DNA of 64,000 bases from Alistipes sp. (lineage in GTDB: Bacteria > Bacteroidota > Bacteroidia > Bacteroidales > Rikenellaceae): positions 1 to 64,000 of the forward strand of contig JAGBVG010000071.1 in assembly GCA_017630455.1 (NCBI GenBank), given 5' to 3'. The translations under genes and the position numbers were made by a program. Positions 14,299-23,098 of this stretch are shown in pieces. Position 1 is the stretch's first letter; each line of letters begins with the position of its first letter. The notes beneath the pieces are model-generated. The model worked only from the letters and a program-made list of their open reading frames with translations, was not told the DNA's origin and did not search any database.

Positions 14299-15873
14299 TT
14301 AGAAGTTACCTCCAAATCCACCCATCTCAGCCGCATTATATGCAAACTCGTATGATTTTACACCATTATTATCTGAATACCAGCAATACTCCATATTGCC
14401 TGTTGCTTTGTTTACAGCCTTAGCAGCGTGACCAAAATAAGTTTGCTTGCCAGTGGCGTCATACATCTTCACATAATACAACTCTGATCCATCTGGAACA
14501 CCCAACATTGTTTCATACAAACCTTCATCACGATCTCGATAATATTCAGCAAAAAGATATGAACAGCTCAAACCAGCATTGTCACACGCCAAAACTTTAC
14601 CGTTTATTGTAAGGGTATTATCAACACTTGAAAGTTTAAGTGTAATCAAATCTGTATATTTTGCGCCAATATCAGTCCATTTATATGAGAATTCATAATC
14701 GCGGCTGCTAGAATAATAAATATACTCTATTCCAGATTGACTAATATAAAATTCATCACATTCATCTTTTGCTTTATTTGAACCACAGGCGAGATATGCT
14801 TCATCATAACTATTCATTTCATTCATCTTGAATTTCATCTCGACAACAGCTCCAGATGCACCCTTAAAGTATGACTCGTCAACAATATAATCGTCACCAC
14901 TCAAATCCTTAACTGTGTTCTTCTTATAATAAATACAGTGGTTTGGGTTAAACTCTGTTACCTCAGACTCCTCCTCTACAGCAGCGCCCTGGTTTACAGA
15001 GCCGTCCATCTCCCACTCGCCGATGGTTACATCAACACTACTCCCTGTCTTATTTACAGTTACAGAGAATTTGTGCTGGGTGTTGGCCTTGAAGGTGTGA
15101 CCAGTGCGGTAAACATACTCTGTGCCGTCGACATTGATAACGATAAGCTTAGTGTTGTCAGCAACGGTCTGAGGAACCATCATAGCCTTATAGTTGAGCG
15201 TTGTAATGTTTATGCTGTCTACACCGCGAGGAATGATTGTTGTGCTGCTGCCAGTAGCTGTTGCTACGCCAGTTGCGAGGTTGATAGTAGCATCAGTGAG
15301 TACGTTTGCGATAGTCACCGACTTCTGAGCGTTGTTCCACGCCTCGGTGGTGAAGCCATTACCAGGCTTAACCTCGATAAGCATACGGCTCATCACGTGG
15401 TTCACCTGAACACCCACAGCATTTGATGTTGGCGCAACCTTCGCAGTCTTACCCCACAAGAAGTCGCTTGCCCAGAAATTTGCATCGTTGCTCTGGTCTG
15501 CCTGAACTGAGAATGGCTGTGCCGCGATGTTCACAGACTCAGAGTAAGGATAGTAAGCATAGAAATCTGCCGATGTGCTCTTATCCTTCCAGTAGATAGG
15601 GGCCTCAGAGCTCCAGCCACCACCGTTGTACTCAAACTTGGCGTTGTCGGCCTGATTACCCTCCGCAGCGAGAGTACCGGCCGCAGAGCCATTGTAGTTC
15701 ACGACATAGATACCCACAGCATCGCCACTCTCGAATGTAGAGTCGTTTGCACGAGTCTGCACATCCACCGAGATGTTGATAGGCATCTTCTCCTCGAAAG
15801 GAACCTCGGTGACATTCTCCTTACACGAGAACATCAATGCCGCAAAAGATGCCAGCATAAAAAGTTTTTTCAT
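14299..15873 (-). CDS. fimbrillin-family lipoprotein
   Basis: 524 aa from the ATG at 15873; this start gives a clean lipoprotein signal MKKLFMLASFAALMFSC, whereas an upstream in-frame codon would add ten residues before it. The middle (residues about 35-300) has the fimbrillin family layout: MPINISVDVQTRA, then FESGDAVGIYVV, YWKDKSTSADFYAYYPY and VNHVMSRMLIEV. The C-terminal 200 residues are a separate beta-rich, tyrosine-rich domain ending GGFGGNF. Such proteins are exported through the lipoprotein route and become surface fimbriae or fimbria-like adhesins. No usher-like or Mfa2-like partners are adjacent. Confidence 0.8.
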   Translation of the reverse strand: MKKLFMLASFAALMFSCKENVTEVPFEEKMPINISVDVQTRANDSTFESGDAVGIYVVNYNGSAAGTLAAEGNQADNAKFEYNGGGWSSEAPIYWKDKSTSADFYAYYPYSESVNIAAQPFSVQADQSNDANFWASDFLWGKTAKVAPTSNAVGVQVNHVMSRMLIEVKPGNGFTTEAWNNAQKSVTIANVLTDATINLATGVATATGSSTTIIPRGVDSINITTLNYKAMMVPQTVADNTKLIVINVDGTEYVYRTGHTFKANTQHKFSVTVNKTGSSVDVTIGEWEMDGSVNQGAAVEEESEVTEFNPNHCIYYKKNTVKDLSGDDYIVDESYFKGASGAVVEMKFKMNEMNSYDEAYLACGSNKAKDECDEFYISQSGIEYIYYSSSRDYEFSYKWTDIGAKYTDLITLKLSSVDNTLTINGKVLACDNAGLSCSYLFAEYYRDRDEGLYETMLGVPDGSELYYVKMYDATGKQTYFGHAAKAVNKATGNMEYCWYSDNNGVKSYEFAYNAAEMGGFGGNF

Positions 15874-15972
15874 AGTAATATAAAAGTTAATAAAGTGTTT
15901 CAAAGTGTAAATTCACGCAAGGACGCACGGGAACTCTCTCTATATATACGTTACTCTTTCCGAATAGCTGTG

Positions 15973-16003
15973 CAAATTTAGAAAAATTTTCCATAATGGT
16001 CAA
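15973..16003 (-). promoter_or_regulatory. promoter of the fimbrillin-like gene
   Basis: On the minus strand TAAATTTG (15980-15973) is preceded by TTGAC starting at 16003, 20 bp upstream. The leader is about 90 nt. The 15874-16190 gap holds this promoter, the divergent one at 16145 and otherwise AT-rich sequence. Confidence 0.6.
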
Positions 16004-16144
16004 CACTCCTTTATAAATTAATAAAGAATTACGAACATTTGAGGTGACAGGAAATGGTGTGTAAAGTTGTGCAGCGCGCTATGGGGGCATCTTAATGTTG
16101 AAAACTTCCTTTTGTAAAGTGTAGGAAAAATCGGAAAAAAGATG

Positions 16145-16152
16145 TACCTTTG
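16145..16152 (+). promoter_or_regulatory. -7 box of the yicC operon
   Basis: TACCTTTG, exact consensus, 38 nt before the yicC start at 16191. Confidence 0.55.
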
Positions 16153-16190
16153 CAAGATAATGTTAATGTATCATAATTTGAACTCGAGAT

Positions 16191-17063
16191 ATGATTAAGT
16201 CAATGACTGGCTTCGGTAAGGGCGAGGCCATTTGCGGAGAGAAGAAATTTCGCGTGGAGTTGCGCTCGTTGAACTCCAAGCAGCTCGACCTGAGCGTCAA
16301 GATTCCCGGAAAATATCGTGCTGCGGAGGTCGAGGTGCGTAATATCCTTACGCGCCAGTTGCAACGCGGCAAGGTGGATTGCTTCGTGTCGTTTGAGGCT
16401 GCTGTAGCCGAGACATCGGGACATATCAACGTCGGTGCGTTTAAAGCATATACCGATGAGCTTCGCAAGGTATGTCAGGAGAATAACATCACCGCTGAGG
16501 GCGATGCACTGCTTGCTGCGGTGATGCGAATGCCAGACGTGGTAACATCTGAGGAGCAGGAGGTTAACGATGATGAGCTAAAGGCAATTGTAGCTGCTAC
16601 GGAGCAGGCTGCAGCGCAGCTCGATGCTTTCCGTGTGCAGGAGGGTGCTATCCTTATCGCCGACCTGTTGGCACGCATCGACCTCATCCAGAAGTATCGC
16701 CACGACGTGGAGCCTTTTGAGAGTGCGCGTGTCGAGACTATCAAGAGTCGCATTCGCGAGAACTTGCAGAAGTTGGCCGTGGAGGTTGATAGCAACCGCC
16801 TCGAGCAGGAGATGATTTTCTACATCGAGAAGCTCGATATCACCGAGGAGAAGGTGCGTCTCGACAACCATTGCGCATACTTCCGCGAGGTGGCGGCAAC
16901 GGAGGATGCTCCAGGTCGCAAACTCGGATTCATAGCTCAGGAGCTTGGTCGCGAGATTAACACTATGGGTTCGAAGTCGAACGAGGCAAATATGCAGCGT
17001 TTGGTAGTTATGATGAAGGATGAGTTGGAGAAGATTAAAGAACAAGTACTCAATATTTTATAA
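16191..17063 (+). CDS. yicC: YicC-family endoribonuclease
   Basis: 290 aa, the normal family length. Starts MIKSMTGFGKGEA, the invariant N-terminus, and ends EANMQRLVVMMKDELEKIKEQVLNIL with the family's C-terminal DUF1732 sequence (EINTMGSKS). YicC proteins are Mn2+-dependent RNases linked in E. coli to small-RNA turnover. First gene of a five-gene rightward run (yicC-gmk-nadD-DUF3109-M23) with gaps of 8-26 nt. Confidence 0.92.
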   Translation: MIKSMTGFGKGEAICGEKKFRVELRSLNSKQLDLSVKIPGKYRAAEVEVRNILTRQLQRGKVDCFVSFEAAVAETSGHINVGAFKAYTDELRKVCQENNITAEGDALLAAVMRMPDVVTSEEQEVNDDELKAIVAATEQAAAQLDAFRVQEGAILIADLLARIDLIQKYRHDVEPFESARVETIKSRIRENLQKLAVEVDSNRLEQEMIFYIEKLDITEEKVRLDNHCAYFREVAATEDAPGRKLGFIAQELGREINTMGSKSNEANMQRLVVMMKDELEKIKEQVLNIL

Positions 17064-17072
17064 TTTCGAAAT

Positions 17073-17633
17073 ATGCGCAAGTTAGTGATATTCTCAGCGC
17101 CCAGCGGCTCTGGCAAGACAACAATAGTTCGTGAGCTTTTGAAGCGTTTTCCGCAATTTGAGTTTTCTATTTCGGCTACGTCGCGCCAGCCTCGCGGAGC
17201 AGAGCAGAATGGTGTCGACTACCACTTTATGACAAACGAGGAGTTTAAGGAGCGTGTGGAGCGCGGCGAGTTTGTAGAGTGGGAGGAGGTATATGCTGGA
17301 ACGTGCTACGGCACTCTCAAGAGCGAGATGGAGCGCATCTGGGCTAAGGGTAATGTCATAATCTTCGACGTGGATGTTATGGGTGGTATCAACCTGAAAA
17401 AGCTCTTCGGAGATGACGCTTGCTCGATGTTTATTATGCCACCATCGGTGGAGGAGCTGGAGCGCAGATTGCGTGGCCGTGGCACTGATAGCGAGGAGGT
17501 TATCCAGAAGCGTATCGCCAAGGCAGAGTTTGAGCTCTCTAAGGCTCCGGAGTTTGATTATGTGGTTGTCAACGACATTCTCGAGGATGCTGTGAACGAG
17601 GCGGAGACAATCATTTCACAATTCTTAAAGTAG
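17073..17633 (+). CDS. gmk: guanylate kinase
   Basis: 186 aa. P-loop SAPSGSGKTT at residues 8-17, the GMP-binding stretch SRQPRGAEQNGVDYHF with the ERGEFVEW motif, and the lid RGTDSEEVIQKR are intact. Converts GMP + ATP to GDP + ADP in the cytoplasm. Located 9 nt after yicC, a common pairing across bacteria. Confidence 0.96.
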   Translation: MRKLVIFSAPSGSGKTTIVRELLKRFPQFEFSISATSRQPRGAEQNGVDYHFMTNEEFKERVERGEFVEWEEVYAGTCYGTLKSEMERIWAKGNVIIFDVDVMGGINLKKLFGDDACSMFIMPPSVEELERRLRGRGTDSEEVIQKRIAKAEFELSKAPEFDYVVVNDILEDAVNEAETIISQFLK

Positions 17634-17641
17634 TTTGTAAG

Positions 17642-18457
17642 ATGAAAAAACGTATGTTATTATATTTCGGCTCGTTCGACCCTATTCACAAGGGACATAT
17701 CGCACTTGCCGAGTATGCTTTGGACAAGGATTTGGCTGACGAGGTGATACTAATTATCTCGCCCCAGAATCCCTTTAAAGCGAGTCTGTTGCAGACCCCT
17801 GAGTACACCCGTTATGAGATGACAGAGTTGGCGTGCAAGGAGTCGAAATATCCCGAGCGCATCAAGCCTTCGGTTGTAGAGTTCGTATTGGAAAAACCCT
17901 CATACACAATCAATACCCTCGATTACCTAAAGGAAAATCACGGTGATGAAATGGAGTTTTCAATCATCACAGGCACCGATATCTGGGCGCGTTTCGACGA
18001 GTGGAAGGAGTATGAGCGCATACTTGCCGAGTACAAGATTTATGTATATCCGCGCAAAGGTTATGCGATGGAGAAGTTTGCGGACCGTGTGACGCTATTG
18101 GAGGATGCTCCTTTTATGGAGTTTTCATCCACTGAGGTACGCGAGAAGGCGGAGCGTAGCGAGGATATCTCGGCTATGGTATCGCCATCCGTTGCCGACT
18201 ATATCGTTAAGAATCAGCTATGGACACCCGCTGGACGCATAGTTCGCTACACCTCGATGATTGAGGCAGGTGATGAGCGTGCGGAGCTGTTCATTGAGCG
18301 CGGCAAGTGCTACTTCCAGCACAACGAGTGGGGCAAGGCGATCAATGACTTTAATCGCGCAAAGAGCATCGACCCGGAGAATGAGGAGGCTCAGCAGTTG
18401 CACGATATGGTCTACGAGATTTTGTCATTCCGCTACAAAGATATCTACAATCCATAA
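17642..18457 (+). CDS. nadD: nicotinate-nucleotide adenylyltransferase with C-terminal TPR-like extension
   Basis: 271 aa. Residues 1-190 are NadD: GSFDPIHKGH at 10-19 and the SSTEVR motif near residue 161. NadD makes deamido-NAD from nicotinate mononucleotide and ATP. Ordinary NadD proteins end near residue 190; here about 75 more residues follow (AELFIERGKCYFQHNEWGKAINDFNRAKSIDPENEEA, cited in part as GKCYFQHNEWGKAINDF), which read as one or two tetratricopeptide helices. The fusion is in one continuous frame with no sign of a frameshift. Its role is unknown; protein-protein contact is the default guess. Confidence 0.9.
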   Translation: MKKRMLLYFGSFDPIHKGHIALAEYALDKDLADEVILIISPQNPFKASLLQTPEYTRYEMTELACKESKYPERIKPSVVEFVLEKPSYTINTLDYLKENHGDEMEFSIITGTDIWARFDEWKEYERILAEYKIYVYPRKGYAMEKFADRVTLLEDAPFMEFSSTEVREKAERSEDISAMVSPSVADYIVKNQLWTPAGRIVRYTSMIEAGDERAELFIERGKCYFQHNEWGKAINDFNRAKSIDPENEEAQQLHDMVYEILSFRYKDIYNP

Positions 18458-18468
18458 TAGATAAACGT

Positions 18469-19044
18469 ATGATAGAGATTGATGATAAGATAGTTAGCCT
18501 CGATCTATTACGCGAGTGCTTTAGCTGCGATTTGGGCAAGTGTAAGGGTATTTGCTGCGTGGAGGGTGACTCTGGTGCACCGCTTGATATCGACGAGGTG
18601 GATATCCTCGAGCAGGAGTGGGAAAATTACGCTCCATATATGACCGAGGAGGGCCGCGCTGCAGTCGAGGAGCAGGGCTTTATGGTTGTGGATGTGGACG
18701 GCGATTACACCACGCCGCTTGTCGACAACGCCGCGTGCGCATACGCCTTTGAGGAGAATGGCATCACATTTTGCGCCATTGAGCGCGCATACCGCGAGGG
18801 CAAGTGTGGATTTATGAAGCCTATCTCTTGCCACCTATACCCTATTCGCGTCACCCGTTTCCGCAATGGCTCTGCAGGTTTAAACTACCACCGTTGGGCG
18901 GTGTGTGGCTCGGCTCGCGAGTGCGGCAAGAAGCTCGGTATACCTGTTTATAAGGGTTTAAAAGAGCCTATCATTCGTGCATTTGGCGAGGAGTTTTATC
19001 ATCAGTTAGAGTTAGCCGAAGAGATGCTAAAGGAGTTGAAGTAA
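18469..19044 (+). CDS. DUF3109 family protein
   Basis: 191 aa cysteine-rich protein. Visible motifs are FSCDLGKCKGICCVEGD near the N-terminus, CAYAFEENGITFCAIE, and CGFMKPISCHLYPIRV. These conserved cysteines resemble YkgJ-type metal- or FeS-binding proteins. The family is widespread in Bacteroidota with no firm function. It lies 11 nt after nadD in the operon. Confidence 0.88.
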   Translation: MIEIDDKIVSLDLLRECFSCDLGKCKGICCVEGDSGAPLDIDEVDILEQEWENYAPYMTEEGRAAVEEQGFMVVDVDGDYTTPLVDNAACAYAFEENGITFCAIERAYREGKCGFMKPISCHLYPIRVTRFRNGSAGLNYHRWAVCGSARECGKKLGIPVYKGLKEPIIRAFGEEFYHQLELAEEMLKELK

Positions 19045-19070
19045 CAGAGTGTAACAAACTGAAAATTAGT

Positions 19071-20093
19071 ATGAAGTATATATTCCTGCTTGTGGCTGTA
19101 TGTCTCACCTATGTCGTTCAAGCACAGGAGACCGAGATTGTTGAGCAGCCAGACAGCACTGTGATAGAGCGCAAGGATAGCGTAGAGACTGAGAAGCCTA
19201 TGTCCGTGCGCCCTGTTCGCACCTTGGGCAAGGTGTCGGTTATCGATACGCTTGCCACGGAGAGCGAAATGATTAGCATTGTGCTTTTCAATGATAATAC
19301 TTGGCGTTATGTGATGTCGGAGAACTACAAGGCCGACTCTGCGATCTTTAATGATCATTGGGACACTGTTGCAACACACGCATATAAAGACGTGGAACTC
19401 AACACATTACCAGAGGCTACTCCGATACGTCTTGTCGACTCATTGGAGAGTTATCACTACCCTTATATCGGCCGCATCACCTCGCGATATGGCCCTCGTC
19501 GTGGTCGTGCACACCAAGGATTGGACATTGCACTTAAGACTGGCGACCCTATCTATGCCACATTTGACGGCAAGGTACGCTTCTCAAAGGCGGCAGGAAA
19601 CTATGGAAATCTTGTCATCATCCGTCACAATAACGGTCTGGAGACCTACTATGCCCACCTCTCGCAGCGCGACGTGGAGGTTGGCGATTGGGTAGTTGCA
19701 GGCCAGCAGATTGGTCTTGGCGGCAGCACTGGTCGCAGCACTGGACCACACCTCCACTACGAGGTGAGATACAAGGGACAGTCGTTTGATCCTGAGCGAA
19801 TTATCGACTTTAAGACAGGCGAGTTACGCCGTGCCGAATTGCTCCTAAAACGCCGTCATTTCAGCATTTATGCCAAGTATGAGCAGGATTTCGATGACGA
19901 GGTAGAGGTAGCAAAGATAGATGAGGCTGAGCGTAAGGCTGCCGCTGCGGTGCAGTATCACACAGTGCGTTCGGGTGACACACTCGGAGCTTTAGCACGC
20001 AAGTATGGCACTACGGTGACACGTCTTTGCCAGTTGAACGGAATAAAGTCGACATCTATTTTGCGTATTGGTCAGCGATTGAGAGTACGCTAA
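19071..20093 (+). CDS. M23 peptidase with LysM domain
   Basis: 340 aa secreted protein with signal sequence MKYIFLLVAVCLTYVVQA. The M23 (LytM) domain has RGRAHQGLDIALKTGDPIYA with the H and D zinc ligands and GPHLHYEVR with the HxH motif, so the site looks active. A C-terminal LysM repeat runs YHTVRSGDTLGALARKYGTTVTRLCQLNGI to the end (cited in part). Probable periplasmic endopeptidase cutting peptidoglycan cross-links. Last gene of the yicC operon, before the terminator at 20106. Confidence 0.92.
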   Translation: MKYIFLLVAVCLTYVVQAQETEIVEQPDSTVIERKDSVETEKPMSVRPVRTLGKVSVIDTLATESEMISIVLFNDNTWRYVMSENYKADSAIFNDHWDTVATHAYKDVELNTLPEATPIRLVDSLESYHYPYIGRITSRYGPRRGRAHQGLDIALKTGDPIYATFDGKVRFSKAAGNYGNLVIIRHNNGLETYYAHLSQRDVEVGDWVVAGQQIGLGGSTGRSTGPHLHYEVRYKGQSFDPERIIDFKTGELRRAELLLKRRHFSIYAKYEQDFDDEVEVAKIDEAERKAAAAVQYHTVRSGDTLGALARKYGTTVTRLCQLNGIKSTSILRIGQRLRVR

Positions 20094-20105
20094 ATCATTG
20101 ATAAT

Positions 20106-20138
20106 AAGGGTCGATGCGTGAAGTGTCGACCCTTTTTT
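20106..20138 (+). terminator. intrinsic terminator of the yicC-M23 operon
   Basis: AAGGGTCGA and TCGACCCTT form a 9-bp stem followed by a T run. The GH20 gene starts 10 nt later, so read-through could feed it. Confidence 0.8.
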
Positions 20139-20148
20139 ATGCTTAATT

Positions 20149-22377
20149 ATGAGAAAGTTGAGATATATAGTCTTATTGCTATCGTTGGCAATTACAGCTG
20201 TCGGATGCAGCGGTAACACGCCACGCGAAAAGGTGGTTTCGTATTGGGTTGATGAGACTAAGGATATGCCAATGCCCGAGATTATCCCCTCGCCGCAAAG
20301 TGTTGTAAATTATGGTGGTAGCTGCTATGTTAATGCCACGGCCGATATCTCATATACTGCGGAGTCGCTTAAGCCCGCAGCGGAGTACCTCGCATCATTC
20401 ATTTCGCTGTCGGTCAAGGATGGTAACGATGGCGTGATTCATCTTGCACTCGACCCAAAACTCGATATCGAGGAGTATCGCTTGGTGGAGGATGCGCAGG
20501 GTATTCGCATCTCTGGCGGCGGCTATGGTGGTGTTGTAAACGGCATTACCACCCTGTTTCAGTTGTTGCCCGAGAGTGTTTATGCCAAGTCTCTAAGTTT
20601 CCCCGTTGAGTTGCCATTGTGCGAGGTGGTCGATGCTCCGCGCTATGAATACCGTGGTTTTATGCTCGATGTTTGTCGCACGTGGATGCCCAAGGATGCG
20701 GTAATGGAGTATGTCGATCTCCTTGCCTTTCATAAGATCAACACTCTACGCCTGCATCTTACGGATGATGAGGCGTGGCGTATGGAGATAGAGTCGCACC
20801 CCGAGCTTGCCAAAGAGGGAGGTTTTCGCGGTGGCGATGCCAAGATATGGCCACGCTATGGTAAGTGGAACGAGCGCTGGGGAGGCTACTACACCAAGGC
20901 CGATATGCGCGAAATTATAGAGTACGCCGCGGTGAGAAACATTGAGGTGATACCCGAGATTGACCTCCCAGGACATAGCTTATGTATCGCTACACTTCAC
21001 CCCGAGATATTATGTGATTATCAACCAGATACCTCTCGTGCCATTGGCTATGACACACGTTCAGCTTTCTGCGCTGCGAATGAGGAAAATTACCAACTTC
21101 TCGATGATATTCTTCGCGAGGTGTGCGAGCTATTTCCATCGCGATATATACACATCGGTGGCGATGAGGTCGATATGTCGCAGTGGCGACGCTGCCCCGA
21201 TTGCAATGCTCTGATGCAGGCGCGAGGAATGACCTCCACCGCCGAGCTGCAGCAATATTTTATGTCGCGCCTGGCGGAGATCATAGCGCGCTACGACAAA
21301 CGCCCTGCAGTGTGGAACGAAGCTACGGAGGGCGGAAAGCTCTCTGCTGAGACACGTGTGTATGGCTGGGAGAGTGTTAAGGAGTGTCGCGCGTCTGCTG
21401 CTGAGGGTTACTCGACGGTTGTTATGCCAGGCGACTATTTCTACTTCGATATGAAGCAGTCTACGCGCGAGACAGGCCACGACTGGGCAGCTATATTCGA
21501 CTGGACAAAAGTCTACAGTTTCACACCCGAGAGTGTTGGTTTTACCGCTGTCGAGCAGCAAAATATCCTCGGCTTCGAGGCATCGTTCTTTAGTGAGTTG
21601 TATGCCTCTAACAGACCCGAAACCCTCGATTTCTTGCACTATCAGACCTTCCCACGTATGGTCGCATTTGCCGAAATTGCGTGGGTGAATAACGATAATC
21701 GCGATAAGGCGGAGTTCTATAAACGTATAGTTTCGCACTACGATAGATTGGATGCAATGGGCGTTGCATATCGCCTGATGCCGCCAACTGTAGAGTATAA
21801 GGATGACATTCTTACAGCTTCAACCAATGATGAAAGTAAGCTATATTACATCATTGATTCAGAGAATATTGAACAAGAGTATATCGAACCTATATCTACA
21901 TCCAAACCAACTAAATATAGCTTTATATCGCGCCGCGGAAAGGCAGAGTCACCACGTGCAGCGGTGGCAGCACACTTCAAAACCATCACGCCAAAGTTCG
22001 ACATCACATCCTCAATGGACGACAGCGAGCGTTTTTCGTTCGATAAGGCTGAGGGCTATGGACGTCTTGCGCGCACTTCGCGTGCTGCGGATGTTGGCGA
22101 CTGGGTAATGTTTACCTTTGAAACGCCTGTGAAGTGTCGCCGTATGGTCGTGGCAACTGGAAACTTCCAGCTACCGCGCTATATCTTCGAGAATGGATAC
22201 GTAGAGATTAGTTACAACGGCGAGAGTTTTGAGCGCGCGGGCGCTCTCGACTGCGGAAAGTATACAATAGAGTATCCCGTGCGCGCTATAAAGGCTGTGC
22301 GAATGGTCTGCACATCGCGTGGCAATGGTGCGGAGTGGGTCTCTATACAGCCTCCTACCATCTATCCGCTACTATAG
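20149..22377 (+). CDS. GH20 beta-N-acetylhexosaminidase (lipoprotein)
   Basis: 742 aa. Signal and lipobox LAITAVGC with Cys20. An N-terminal GH20b-like domain is followed by the TIM barrel starting near APRYEYRGFMLDVCRTW; the catalytic Asp-Glu pair is HIGGDEVDM, and GWESV plus the W-rich loop complete the site. The C-terminal 200 residues contain a chitobiase/F5-8-type discoidin-like domain (GDWVMFTFETP, YVEISYNGESF). It should remove terminal GlcNAc or GalNAc from host or bacterial glycans at the cell surface or in the periplasm. Confidence 0.93.
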   Translation: MRKLRYIVLLLSLAITAVGCSGNTPREKVVSYWVDETKDMPMPEIIPSPQSVVNYGGSCYVNATADISYTAESLKPAAEYLASFISLSVKDGNDGVIHLALDPKLDIEEYRLVEDAQGIRISGGGYGGVVNGITTLFQLLPESVYAKSLSFPVELPLCEVVDAPRYEYRGFMLDVCRTWMPKDAVMEYVDLLAFHKINTLRLHLTDDEAWRMEIESHPELAKEGGFRGGDAKIWPRYGKWNERWGGYYTKADMREIIEYAAVRNIEVIPEIDLPGHSLCIATLHPEILCDYQPDTSRAIGYDTRSAFCAANEENYQLLDDILREVCELFPSRYIHIGGDEVDMSQWRRCPDCNALMQARGMTSTAELQQYFMSRLAEIIARYDKRPAVWNEATEGGKLSAETRVYGWESVKECRASAAEGYSTVVMPGDYFYFDMKQSTRETGHDWAAIFDWTKVYSFTPESVGFTAVEQQNILGFEASFFSELYASNRPETLDFLHYQTFPRMVAFAEIAWVNNDNRDKAEFYKRIVSHYDRLDAMGVAYRLMPPTVEYKDDILTASTNDESKLYYIIDSENIEQEYIEPISTSKPTKYSFISRRGKAESPRAAVAAHFKTITPKFDITSSMDDSERFSFDKAEGYGRLARTSRAADVGDWVMFTFETPVKCRRMVVATGNFQLPRYIFENGYVEISYNGESFERAGALDCGKYTIEYPVRAIKAVRMVCTSRGNGAEWVSIQPPTIYPLL

Positions 22378-22480
22378 CAAACCCTCCTCGCGGAGCATCG
22401 TGGCGTAGTATACCGCCTTCTTCTCAAGTACAAGAGGGATAGACACGCGACGATGACTGTTGCTCAACCTGCTGCATAGA

Positions 22481-22987
22481 CTACTCCTTATTTGCCTCGC
22501 GAGCCATAATCATCAACTCGAAAGGGATGTGACAGTAGCCACGAGAATTCTTGTCGAGGTAATCCTGATGATACTCCTCGGCAGCGTAGAAGTTGCGTAA
22601 CGGCTCCATCTCCACCATCAGTGGCTCGCCAATGATGAGCTCTATGTCGCTATAAGCCTCTTTTATCGTCTCAACATCCTCATCTGCAGTGTAGTAGATA
22701 CCTGTGCGGTAACGTGTTCCGCAGTCGTTACCCTGGCAATTGAGCGATGTTGGGTCGATAGATTGGAAGAAGAGCTCCAAGAGCAGCATAAGACTCACAA
22801 CCTCGGGATCATAGACTATATGCACCGTCTCGGCATAGCCCGTAAGGTCGGTGTATACCTGCTCATACGTAGGGTCAGTAGTATTGCCATTTGCATATCC
22901 AACATCGGTTGAGATAACACCACGTACCTGCTTGAAATAGTGCTCTGTACCCCAGAAGCATCCACCAGCAAAATATATCTCTTTCAT
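22481..22987 (-). CDS. msrA: peptide methionine-S-sulfoxide reductase A
   Basis: 168 aa. Active-site motif GCFWGTEHYF at residues 9-18 and the conserved EPLRNFYAAEEYHQDYL segment are present. Reduces the S epimer of methionine sulfoxide using thioredoxin. No MsrB domain is fused. Between its stop and the GH20 stop (22378-22480) only a short open stretch is visible; see rejected items. Confidence 0.95.
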   Translation of the reverse strand: MKEIYFAGGCFWGTEHYFKQVRGVISTDVGYANGNTTDPTYEQVYTDLTGYAETVHIVYDPEVVSLMLLLELFFQSIDPTSLNCQGNDCGTRYRTGIYYTADEDVETIKEAYSDIELIIGEPLMVEMEPLRNFYAAEEYHQDYLDKNSRGYCHIPFELMIMAREANKE

Positions 22988-23043
22988 AGTATCAGAATAT
23001 CATAAAAACTAAAAACATATCGCATCATAGCTGATTACAACAA

Positions 23044-23072
23044 AAGCCTGTCGGGAAGAATCTGACAGGCTT
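23044..23072 (-). terminator. terminator of the FprA gene
   Basis: AAGCCTGTC and GACAGGCTT form a perfect 9-bp stem; on the minus strand it is followed by TTGTTGT and lies 27 nt past the flavodiiron stop. Confidence 0.7.
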
Positions 23073-23098
23073 CTGTTTAAACCATATTGCGACATTGG

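Noticed and set aside
22378-22480. About 31 open codons on the minus strand between msrA and the GH20 gene, ending ATMLREEGLL
   Set aside because: No ATG gives the whole frame, it is too short to judge and no family was recognised; it may be a gene-end relic.
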